Assembly (NCBI RefSeq): GCF_000003605.2
Contig: NW_003108083.1
Span: 377,020-408,201, forward strand
Length of the DNA: 31,182 bases
Origin: Saccoglossus kowalevskii
Taxonomy: Eukaryota > Hemichordata > Enteropneusta > Harrimaniidae
Direction: 5' to 3'
Shown: positions 21,430-31,182 of the stretch, one piece after another
How positions within the stretch are numbered: the stretch's first letter is position 1
Layout: each line of letters starts with the position of its first letter
Notes under the pieces: generated by a model
The model's input: only the letters and a program-made list of their open reading frames with translations
Databases searched by the model: none
Told to the model about the DNA's origin: nothing
Made by a program: the position numbers and the translations under genes

Positions 21430-21600
21430 TTCCACATAAAGGTACCGAATTATCCCATGTTCCATTATAACATGTGAGAGTAGAACTGCCTATCATGGTT
21501 TTCTCTCCGTCACACTCGTAAGCAACGGAACCCGCGTGTACGTAACTTGCACCGTCGACTTCTTTGCCATTTTCTGGAGCGTCGGGTTTTTGGCAATTTA
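21430..21600 (-). CDS. Exon 4: CCP/sushi module 3
   Basis: This 171-bp phase 1-1 exon, residues 169-225, is a textbook CCP: NCQKPDAPENG at the start, VAYECDGE in the middle, STLTCYNGTWDN and PLCG at the end. All four cysteines and the G-x-W are present, and NGT is an N-glycosylation sequon. Acceptor is TTTTATAG and donor GTAAGT. The exon lies only 156 bp from exon 5 on the gene strand, and that short intron is filled largely by a TA microsatellite. This is among the most secure exons in the window. Confidence 0.9.
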
Positions 21601-21861
21601 CTATAAAATAGAAAACGTTTAAGAATATATGTCTATGATTAATTTGCCATTCGAGCCTTGCACAATTGATTTAACAAAATATGTAATTTAAAGAATGATA
21701 ATATTGGAATCGGAATGGGATTTTATATATTTGTAGTTACATCACACACTTTAAAACCTACACCGATGTATTAAAATCAATTTATTTATACCGGTATATG
21801 ATGGGGAATACACTCGGAGAATATTTCTAATCTCTTAATAATAAGTTTCATTGTCACTTAC

Positions 21862-22071
21862 AGAAACATAATTCTGGTGGAAGAGCTGTTTGTATATTAC
21901 CCCCGACTGTCCAGTCTCCGTCGTCACACGTGAACGTGTCTACACCGTACGTCGTGGTATTAACACCACATGTAAACGTAACCTGGTCACCTGTCTCATA
22001 AAATGAACCATCTACCGTTGGATCTGGACTTCGTGATCCTAAACTTGGATTTCCAGGATCCTGACAAAGTT
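21862..22071 (-). CDS. Exon 3: CCP/sushi module 2
   Basis: This 210-bp phase 1-1 exon, residues 99-168, has acceptor TTTTCCAG and donor GTAAGT. The four sushi cysteines are at LCQDPG, VTFTCG, DTFTCDDGDW and PELCF, with the diagnostic Trp after the third cysteine. An NTT sequon lies at residues 141-143 (GVNTTTYG). The stretch between the first cysteine and the first beta strand is longer than average (NPSLGSRSPDP). It sits between CCP1 and CCP3, as expected for a continuous CCP rod. The module call is secure; ligand unknown. Confidence 0.87.
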
Positions 22072-23350
22072 CTGGAAAATAAAGTACAAAACTATTTTTA
22101 CAGATAACAGTGAATATTCTTAATTATCCTAGGACGTGACATAAAATATCAATCCGTTATAAACCGAATGTTATAAGCCCAAACATAATAGGAAAGCAAT
22201 TAGAAAATCCGGAAGTAAAAGTATATTGAATTATCAAAATTTCACCAGCATTTTCAAACGTTACGTTAAATCAAAACCCGTTCCAAGTAAAGTGTTAACT
22301 CCGCATAACTCCGTATACTGGATTGAGAATATACCTATAACATTGTTCAAAACACCTCTGAACAATGTACGTTATTTTTGTAGTGTTTGTCTGTGAATAG
22401 TGATTTAATAATGCAAAATAACAAAAAACTCAGTGGAAGTATAACTAAACCGTTACCGTTTGTTGAATAATTGGTATAAATTTGTATGTGTGTTAGCATG
22501 CTCTTTCGGTCGTTTGTAATAATATCGTTCATAAATAACATAAATGAACGTGATTGTACATAAACCAGTAATTACTTAGAATAGAATATATGTAACCAGT
22601 GATCACACATAGATAATGTAAGAGTCTGTCAAAATGGTTAGAATGCAATATACTACACTGAGTTGATTTTTTTCAAAATCAAATATAGCGAAATAAATTT
22701 ATAGTTGTAAAACAAGTCAATTCTTAGTCGTTCGTTCGTAAATGCAATATTACGTGGCTGGAATATACGTCACCATGAGTAACATACATTTCAGCTAAAT
22801 TGGGTGCATCTTCCAATGGCATGCACAGCATGTAACTGTATTATACCGACTTACTAGATTATGCGATTAATGCTCTCTTAGAAACACGGCATATAAATTA
22901 ACAATTACCAGCACAGCAGTTTTAAATACGCAACTTGAATATCACATACATTGTAATACTCACAAGATTGTTTCACCTCTCAAACCAAATTAAGGTACAT
23001 TTCACTTAATGAAGAAATATTTTGTAATATAATTAAATATTTAGCTTTCCCTTGTATTTGAAATGCATTTACAAAACGTATTAGCTTAATCCAGTAATGG
23101 GTCCGTAACATACATGTTATTTTAGGTGTGTTACGTAACATAGGACAAACGTGAAGGAAATTCAGATTGATGAAAATCTCGTTTCATAGCCCAGTTTGTA
23201 CTCTATAGGGTGTAACATATATAAGAATTAGCTTGCAAACTCGAGAGAATTTTCAAGGACATCGTATATACCTCCTTATTGTGTTTGAGTGATAATTTCT
23301 AACTACATGTACATAGATTGCTGTCACAGTTCAACCATACAACTACTTAC
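22072..23350 (-). other. Intron between exons 2 and 3
   Basis: 1,279-bp AT-rich intron. I searched by eye for CCP-like cysteine patterns and saw none. Confidence 0.65.
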
Positions 23351-23584
23351 TTGCGCAAGCGGAATCACCCAGCGTTGGGGCTATACTAGATGTACCAATA
23401 ATTGTGAAGCAGCTATACCCTGTATTTGTAGACTCAAAACCGTTATCACACTGTACATATATGAAACTACCAGTCGCCAGCACAGTGCCGGGTGACGTCA
23501 CCACGGTTGTGTCGTTACACGATCCATCTATCGCTGTAGTATAGCAATCCACGTTAGATGGATAGTCTGGAAGGACACAGTTCG
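23351..23584 (-). CDS. Exon 2: CCP/sushi module 1 (six-cysteine variant)
   Basis: This 234-bp symmetric (phase 1-1) exon, residues 21-98, has a TTTTTACAG acceptor and GTAAGT donor. It begins NCVLPDYP and contains the YVQCDNGFES segment typical of the middle of a sushi module, ending GDSAC. Six cysteines are present instead of the usual four: the extra pair lies in the VDCYTTAIDGSC stretch. The conserved Trp before the last cysteine is missing. A ladder of CCP modules typically forms an adhesive or ligand-binding rod, as in complement regulators and selectins. It is the first folded domain after the signal peptide. The divergent cysteine count makes this the least typical CCP together with module 5, but the neighbouring modules support the call. 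Confidence 0.8.
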
Positions 23585-23839
23585 CTGTAAAAACAAGTAA
23601 TAAACACATATGAAGACGCTTAGGGGGGAGACCGTGACAGTTACACACACTATTTGTCAGTTTACCAGAGACTTGAGATACTAAAGACCATGATTCACCT
23701 AACAACGTTCTGGATAACAATTTTATTACTTATTCCCTGGTTGATTTCAACGCAAAAGAGGTCGAAAATATAATTCGCAGCAACCGTCTTCAAAATGACT
23801 CTAATTTATTCGTTGGCTATGATAGAAATCATATCTAAT

Positions 23840-23853
23840 GAGTATGGAATATT
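23840..23853. repeat. SINE target-site duplication, left copy
   Basis: GAGTATGGAATATT, identical to 24317-24330 on the other side of the SINE. Confidence 0.9.
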
Positions 23854-24316
23854 TTTTTTTTTTTTTTTTTTTTTAAATATTTTTGTGCCAGGCGACAGTT
23901 CTGGACATTGAATGTCACCGTTGTCTCTCCTGACTTTTTTTCTTGTATGAGCAAATTGCAAGTGCTAGTGCTGACACATAGTGCATTTTGCCACAGAAGT
24001 CATATTCATGTTTGGGACTACATGGCAGGGCTGTGTGGCCATCTCTCTGTCAAATGGCAATTTTAATGCGCTATCCTGGCGTCAACCAGGCTCGGTCGAA
24101 CACAAGCACCTGCGGACCTTAACAAAGGTTCCCCCAAAGTCGCATTCGTTAGTGAATGAATCTCGGCCAGTAGAATTGGCCTTCCCATTGAGTCTGTGGC
24201 ACACTCACCCATGGTAGGGGTTGACCCTTTGATGTTCAGCCTCAGGTAGGATTTGAACTTGGGTCTACCGATCATGAGTCTGGAGCGACAACCACTATGC
24301 TACCAGTGACCGGTCC
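23854..24316 (-). mobile_element. tRNA-derived SINE with poly(A) tail
   Basis: On the minus strand the element starts near 24316 with a tRNA-like head. TAGCATAGTGG (24292-24302) fits a pol III A box, and AGTTCAAATCC (24249-24259) fits a B box. The body is about 370 bp and ends in a poly(A) tail seen as 23 T on the plus strand (23852-23874). The element is flanked by direct copies of GAGTATGGAATATT at 23840-23853 and 24317-24330, a clear target-site duplication made by LINE-driven retroposition. The near-perfect duplication and long tail suggest a fairly young insertion. It lies in intron 1, in the same orientation as the gene. SINE family not identified. Confidence 0.9.
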
Positions 24317-24330
24317 GAGTATGGAATATT
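24317..24330. repeat. SINE target-site duplication, right copy
   Basis: GAGTATGGAATATT, identical to 23840-23853. Confidence 0.9.
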
Positions 24331-27300
24331 TGAATAATAACATATTCGTGTTTAAAATAAAGAAACACATGAACTATATTAACGCCTTCTTATTCACTAT
24401 AATGTCTTTTGTCATTTGTGTTAAGTGTATGTGTGCAGTATGCAAAATACGTCTTAGTCCGCAAATAGCAACACTCGGGCATGCCGGTTATTTGCAAGGG
24501 GATTAATGGTGTACGTTCAATATTGTATAGGAATACGCTTAACAAATAATGAATCTATCTGCGAGTTTGCACAGCTAAATACTTACATTACGTCGTCGAT
24601 ATTTGCAATCGTACAATACATGGTTTACGTGACCTCTGACTTTGTATAAGTTAACTCCTATAAAAGCATATATTTTCATGATCCATATTTTGATCATTTT
24701 TACTGTATGCCAAACTCACAAATTGTTCAAATAAGCAGAGTTTATAACTGTAACTGTATATATTCACACAAATTTAATTTAGCGGATTTCACTTACATGG
24801 GAATTTAATTTTCGTGTTTCGATTTATACCCTAAAATGTGCACAGTGTAAATGCATTTGAAGTACCATATAAAAACATTTTGAGTTTAACATTACCATGC
24901 ATCAGTCTGTTTTATACATCGTAAACTATTTCATTTATATAATTGTACATTTAAATTGTAATCGCTTCAGATTCGGGAATCAAAACACAAAATCTGAAAC
25001 CACGGTATTATACAAAAAAAATTAAACACAGCTAATAATTAATTAATTATTTAATTCGATTAATTTATACGATGGAATATATATATGATGTGAATGATTC
25101 CAATCGGCATACGTGTTTTTTTTTAATTTTGCTACACATAAATCAAAATACATATATAGGGCAAATACTATGTAGCGAGTATTTATTTCAAGCGTACATT
25201 TAATACTTCTGGTTATTAGTCGTTTCCATTTATAGTGAAACTAGTATCATGCTTAGCATTTAGTAAAAAGTACGTGTGATATAAATAGTTATAAAACATA
25301 CCAAGCTTGACAACTGTTTTCAACATTAGGTTGTCGGATTTCTGATTAATTCATTCTATATCCTCGCGCCATTTTATCTCTGGGTCAATGTGAGATAAAA
25401 CTAGCACTGTTTTCTAAGTTGTATAAAATGTTTCAAACTTCGCATGGAAACGAACGTTAACCAAACAAAACATTTATATTTATCCTAAGTCCGGATTTAG
25501 AATACACTAATAACGTCATAATTAACATGGTCCAATTAAGAGGAGTATTACGTTGTGGGGGTCGAATACAAATAATACTCTTTTTGATGATGTCAAACTT
25601 TATTAATAGAACTTAGAGAGTCCTTATAGTATGCATGTGTTTGAATATACGTAAATCACCGCAAACTAAGATTTAATTTTAAAAACTTATATAGTGTGAA
25701 ATAATTGTAAATAAAATGAAATGCACAAACCGAAAACTGACGTATTACAGACGTGTTAACAATGTCCACCTAAGATCATGCAAAGCGTTGTCCCTACCAA
25801 TCAATTGTCGATTATGGACGTTTAATTGTCATAGAGATGTATGAATTGACGTGAGTGTGGGTGTTGGTTTGCCTTGCACGAAAATGTGGGATCATCGTTC
25901 GCATGTGTTTAGGAACTTGAGACCGACTTTCAGTAATTACTAGGGGTGTAACACAAGTTATCCCTTGCAATAAAACATGTAGTACCGTATAAGGCGGTCG
26001 TCAGAAAACGAATTTTACTTCAAAATTATCTCCTGGAAATATGCCAAGTATAAATTCCGAACGTGTGTCAGGTGAAAAGTCTCACCTCGGAAAACGAACA
26101 CGTCAAATACAGCTACCTACGGTCGATTAATCGTGAAGCATGATTTTGTGATGTGTGTCCATGCAGCTGGGTGTTCCGGTTCGAATCATAATATTCAATT
26201 CAATTCAATTGTGTATCAGTACCCTTTACTGGGACAATTGCAAAGGTCGCTATTTTGAAGGTCGCCAGTCAGTTGACAAGACAGCATCGCGTAAAGTGAA
26301 GGAAAAATAGTGAAATGCAAATCGCCTGAGCTGCGCGCACACACACAGCAATAAGACTCAGACAACTAATAAATTTATTTTATTTTATAGCAGCGTTGAT
26401 TCTGTAGATTATCCGTGATTTGCACTCTACACACCATTTGTAGATCGTAATGTGAGGATGTCAATTTCCGACGTTTGTATTTCTTGGTAGGTCACCTCTA
26501 CGAACACACACACACAATCCAATAGAGTGATTAAATTGATCTAATGAATATAGGTCAAGTAAGGTCACCGTGTTATTATAAATCAATGCAAGCCATGCTG
26601 GTTGGTATATATTGAGCAGACACTCTATAGTGCGTGCTTTCACGAAGGCAGCTGCTACGTTGTGAACTGATTTCATTGTTCTTTTTTTAAAGCTGGTTTC
26701 GTAAACAGTCACAATCACAGGTATACTGGAATATGTCAGCCGATATGTTTAGTATCTAATTTTGTATTGCCCTGACGAGAACACTGTCTCCAAATCACTA
26801 TTTGGTCCACCGCACTTACGCCATATATTTCACCTGTCACGAATATAATGTTTAACTGTCGCGTTGTTTCGATATGATTTCATTCTGCATGACGCACGGA
26901 ATCCGTAGTGGCATTCCCGTTAATTGCGAAACCACTCAATGCGAGAGAAGGCAGAACAATTGTTATATAACTTATATAGACGTGTTCTCGTACTCGCACA
27001 ATTGACATCCCGGGTAACCAGAACTTATTGAAATCAAGCCATTCGAGTGTTTTCATTGGAATTAAGGTGTGTCAAGTTTCTTGACAGTGCAGTTGAAAGT
27101 AGCTACTCGATTTCTACATTGTATTGTTTGAGGACAGAGCCACAGTGTCGCACTCAATTCGGGTCGTAATTCAGGGTGTGTCAGTAAGTCGACAGTGTCG
27201 TGCATACCAGCAAAGTTCATAGAAACCGATCGAGAATGTCAACACAAATGACGTGTGTTATGCTTAAACTAGTGACAGCCTCATATTTCAGAGTATTAAC

Positions 27301-30300
27301 TTGATTAATGCACTGACAGTGTGTTTTTCAACGATATAATTCAACGAAGAAGTGAGTCTTGTAGACAGTTTGGTGAATTTAAAATGTGTCGTCGAGTTGA
27401 TTGTTGTCCATGACAACTACCACACCACGTGACTAACCATTAATAATAATTGGGACGTAATAACATATGTGGAGTCATTTAATCGACGCATTAAAGTGTA
27501 CGGGGGTTAATTACTTTATATATACTACACATACGTGATTGTGACAGTAAACTGGTATAGAGATACCAGAATGGGAACTGAATTTCGTGCGTAGACATTC
27601 CTCCATGAGAAGTACGTGCCATTATCCGTGTAAAATTGATTCGAGTACAGTAAGTAAGCTGTATACCCAGCCACGTAAGATCAAGGAGACTCGTTTTACC
27701 TCCATGCGCAAGCTGATGGGATGATGATACAAGTCGAATATATAATATTAAATAAAAATGGCTGACCAACCCACCCTACCCCCGATTTCCTAGCGTTACT
27801 GTCTTTCATTTTGTAATGTTCAGTCAAAATGTAAGTGTTCGATATTGTAGGTAGATATAGGTATTGTTTGTTAACGTCTTCTATACGTTTTTAGAACATA
27901 CACAGTTTCGCCATAACGTGAAAGTCTTTACGTGAACTAAGTTCGTTGTAAACAAAGGCATTAGTAGGATTGAGAAGAGAAAGTTAATCAGTATATGCGG
28001 GGAAAAGTAGGCTTGCACTAAACCCAGCTTGGCATAAACCAATTTTCGGCTTGGCATCGGGTAGTTGATTTTGGTGTGACCTCGCTTGTGCCTGTATGTG
28101 CATTGTACGAAATTAAAAGCCTGGTGCGTAACAAGACATGATCGGGTGACTTGACGCAATGAAAGAATATGTAAATTATGTCCATTTAACAATGAGGTGT
28201 ATATTACTTGTGAAGAAATATTGTGTAACACGCCCTTAAATTATCCCGAAGCGGCGAGGTTACTAGTATTGAGCTTCTGTGGTTAGTTGGAATGTATCAA
28301 ATGATGTGTACATTAATTTACATATTAGATTAGTACGCAGTTCAATAACAAAACAACGTGTTCTGCATTTGTAATTCATTTGTAACGACCTGTTTTTTCC
28401 CCCACATCGGTGAAAAGTTGAGCGTCTCCTATGTACAGTCGCTAGCAGGTCAAAGGTGAATTCGCGCCTGAATTTAACAAAACTGTTAAAAAGCAAAAGC
28501 CGTCTGAGAAGGACATGCACTATCTACAGAGATGATAGACTTATACCATGTCGCATTAAAACACAATTCACTGAACCCTCCGGGGAGGCTAAGAATGTGA
28601 CATCGAGTATGACCTGTGCAGTGACACGTACTGCATTATACCAATTCTATTACTGGTATAAGGCGAAATTATTTGCCTTGCAGCAACTCGACCATATATC
28701 ATACACAGAAACAAATTATTATACGAAAGATAAAGTGAGTTCTACTAATTGAATTAAGACGATAAAGGACTGAGATAGTACGACTACAAGGCTTGTACCC
28801 ACAACCACCGACCCAGAGCAAACTCGCACGTACAAATAAACATACGAGATGTCGTCTATATAACGTTTGCTATAACAATTATTTATAGATAAAGTTATAA
28901 CTTTAAGTTCGAAGATGAAATTGTCTTTTGTATAGAATTTTACAAGTCTAAGCACCCTAAAGGTTAAGCATCCTTATATTAACGAGGGTTTCGCTATGGA
29001 TGAGAGACTCGGGTATTTGTTTTCAAAGAATTCAAGCCGTTATCATAAGTTCAAATTATAACACACGTGATGTACAATAATGATAACTGGTGAATACTAG
29101 TATATAAAAACAATAATATTCCCTTAAAGTTCCAGGATGTGCGACCTTCAGGGGTCATACATAAAACATATTGTCACATTTTGAGTTTATTGAGTGATTG
29201 TATGCGATACGAGTCGATGAAATAGTCTTGTTCAATACGTGTTAATTTCATTGTACATTGCCCAAAATAACCACATGTGTGTATGTCTATAAGCGCCATA
29301 GACACCCTAGCGTAGCGTGGCGAATACGTCGTTAAAATCGTAGAATGATGATTTGTTAACACATACAGAGAAACATGGTCGTGGCGGATTGATGCACCAA
29401 AAATTCGTAGTGTAATTTTGAAGTATTTCCAGAAAAATAAAAATTGATCGATTACTAGTAAATTGTAAAATTAGTTGTTGGTACTCGTCAACAATTTATA
29501 AAACTGAAACACCTCCTATTATACAAATATGTGTTGTACATTTCTCGATATAGAAATACAACACCGACCTTATGTTAGTTCATTAAAGCTTTTAATGACA
29601 AAATGGAAATTAAAAAAATCCTGAACAAAACAACATTTCACGCCAAATTTCGTGTTTTGTCTTGCTTACTGTTCCGACATGCATGCATGTATTTGTCGTA
29701 TCGCCTGCTTTGTGATGATGCATTGTAATGTAACTTTTGTTGTTGTAACCGACAAAACAAAAATTTAGGTTATGTATTATACCTAAACATGCGTTCACTG
29801 TAAAATATTTCCCCGTGTCGATGGACGTATACAGCTCTATACATTGACAGAAAGTTATGCAAAAAATATCTGCGTCCATTGTCACTAGTTCTCCCATGAC
29901 CTAAATATAAAGAGTGGCCCACTGTGTCACTATTTTCAGAGGGGTGTCAAGCACCGGGTAAAAGTGGCAATGAATGTCAGCGTCTTGCTTGACAGTGTTG
30001 AATGCAAACACGACAAGTGTTAACAACTTGAACCGTTCACACATCAACTACATGTACTGCATTGAAAGCAAATATGGTCGGAATAAAATATAACAGCAGA
30101 TTTGTTCACGATGTATCGGGAAAATGAATCCAGGCTCCTCTGTATTAAAAGGGTCATTATTTGATCGGCAGCTCCATGGCCAATTTACGCTTTAAATAAC
30201 AAACGCATACAACTAAAAATTGATCCTTGGTATCCGTGGTCAAAATTCTTCTGAATTTTAAAGTAAACAGGACCCTACAATAAGACCTTAACCGAACCGG

Positions 30301-30579
30301 CATGCACCGACCAATGCCACCCGTAACTAGCCCGGACCAACGGAGGTACACCGGTAACTGAGTGTAGCCTGGCAGTCACTGGAGTAGTAACGTGTTTGAA
30401 GGCGTATAACAGAGTTTGAGAAAGCCTCAAAACAGGTGGTCGGATATTACCTTATACATATTTCATAACTCCAACCTTTCCGGGATATTGATATAAGGAA
30501 AGTACTATTAAATGTCCTTCAGGCTAAACTAAGTAATGCGCGCTCAACAGGATATTTATAAAACGTAATAAGAACTCAC

Positions 30580-30640
30580 CTGATATGCTGGATACCATCA
30601 GTAGGGTTATAAGTATCGGGAAATACTCCTTCCCTGTCAT
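30580..30640 (-). CDS. Exon 1: start codon and signal peptide
   Basis: This 61-bp exon begins with ATG at 30638-30640. An A sits at -3, which is favourable for initiation. It encodes a 20-residue leader: a short polar start (MTGKEY), then a hydrophobic core (FPILITLLMV) and small residues (SSIS), as expected for a secretory signal peptide. The exon ends with one base of the next codon at a GTGAGT donor, so the intron is phase 1. Exon 2 reads directly into a CCP module in that phase, so cleavage probably falls near the exon junction. A run of T on the gene strand lies just upstream in the leader region. The start codon choice is well supported by the leader and phase; transcription start was not identified. 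Confidence 0.82.
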
Positions 30641-31182
30641 CGTAGTCGTCACGCAAAAAAAAAAAAAAAACAACACAACAAAACGTGGGACTGTCTGGCA
30701 GCGATGTTAGTCCATAAGCAGTATCTCAACACATGAGTAAATATAGGCGGTGGATACCTAGATCTGTCCTTAACAGCACTGTTGCTTTGTCAGGTATTGA
30801 CGAAAGATTGTAGCTACGCCCAAGTCTCCTTTATGTTACAGTCACGCTTGACCAACTTCTTTCGTTTATGACCTTCATACATATGCAAATTCAGGTGAAC
30901 GGAGACGTCATTCGCAACTGATCAAGTCACACCCCGAATAAATTCCGTAGCCAGAGTTGATTATAATGTAATTATCATTGTTTTTCGGTAAAAGCTGATT
31001 TGTAATGACAGCAATAAACAACAATATTATAAACGTGATATTTTCTGTCTGGAAAGAGTCACGCGTAAGATATCATATCTGATTGTTAAACCAGTGATTT
31101 TATGAAAAGGTTCTCGCGTCGGGGGCACCCACAAAAGCAATATGTTAGAACACAGTCCCTCTAGAGGGACTGTGGTTAGAAG
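30641..31182 (-). promoter_or_regulatory. 5' flank / probable promoter region
   Basis: This region lies upstream of the start codon. A run of 16 A on the plus strand (30655-30670, poly-T on the gene strand) lies 14 bases before the ATG. No clear TATA box or initiator is visible. An exact octamer ATGCAAAT (30883-30890) and an adjacent CAGGTG E-box-like word could be transcription-factor sites, but words of this size occur by chance. The right end holds a palindrome described separately. The transcription start and any upstream untranslated exon are undetermined. Confidence 0.35.
31151..31174. repeat. Perfect 24-bp palindrome
   Basis: CACAGTCCCTCT is followed directly by its exact reverse complement. 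The flanks (ttagaa and ggttagaag) hint at a longer repeat element cut by the window edge. It could be the end or centre of a small inverted-repeat transposon. Confidence 0.85.

Larger units (their letters stand above)
23585..30579 (-). other. Intron 1 (about 7 kb)
   Basis: The first intron separates the signal peptide from CCP1. It contains the SINE at 23854-24316. From about 24330 to 30579 I see AT-rich sequence with only short open frames lacking domains, small simple repeats (for example ATTCA repeats near 26190-26210 and CA repeats near 26335 and 26505), and no convincing extra exon. First introns of animal genes often hold enhancers, but nothing in the sequence lets me place one. Confidence 0.65.

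Noticed and set aside
24063-24275. Minus-strand open frame inside the SINE
   Set aside because: It lies wholly inside the retroposon body and has no domain.
24249-24316. A functional tRNA gene on the minus strand
   Set aside because: Only A- and B-box-like parts are recognisable, the sequence runs on into a long body with poly(A) and is flanked by a target-site duplication, so it is a SINE head.
28456-28752. 98-codon plus-strand frame in intron 1
   Set aside because: No recognisable domain, no repeat or splice support, and length not unusual for chance in 7 kb of intron.

Overview
This window is animal nuclear DNA, AT-rich, with split exons. It carries one very large gene on the minus strand. 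I chained 19 coding exons, from a start codon at 30638-30640 down to 886, using GT/AG splice sites, reading-frame phase and protein content. The joined exons read 11,704 nt (3,901 codons plus one base) without a stop, and the gene continues past the left edge. The domain mix (sushi/CCP modules, mucin-like tandem repeats, SEA-like domains) and a tRNA-derived SINE suggest a marine invertebrate such as a hemichordate, cephalochordate or mollusc. I cannot fix the species or phylum from sequence alone.

Layout in gene order, right to left. Exon 1 (30580-30640) encodes a signal peptide. After a 7 kb intron containing the SINE, exons 2-4 (23584-21430) encode three CCP modules. Exon 5 (21273-20896) encodes a domain I cannot name, and exons 6-9 (20333-16569) encode four more CCPs. 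Two giant single-exon mucin blocks follow: exon 10 (15690-12061, 1,210 codons) and exon 11 (10102-8216, 629 codons). They and their flanking introns are copies from one segmental duplication. After a short linker exon 12 (7191-7018) come two copies of a three-exon cassette (exons 13-15 and 16-18). Each cassette is a Ser/Thr-rich tandem-repeat stretch ending in the front half of a SEA-like domain, a 68-bp exon, and an exon holding the back half. Exon 19 (927-886) looks like the start of a third cassette.

The inferred product is a secreted or cell-surface glycoprotein: a CCP-rich N-terminal head on a long, probably heavily O-glycosylated stalk, broken by SEA-like domains. Both SEA-like domains carry the furin-type sequence RRKR where ordinary SEA domains self-cleave, and both lack the usual G-SVVV motif. 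That resembles Notch, whose SEA-like region is cut by furin. Any membrane anchor or cytoplasmic tail must lie to the left of this window.

The rest is intron, promoter-side flank and repeats: (AAAT)n, (TA)n, the SINE with a clear target-site duplication, an LTR-like promoter/polyadenylation signal near 18.5 kb, and a perfect 24-bp palindrome at the right end. I found no second protein-coding gene, functional RNA gene or CRISPR array.
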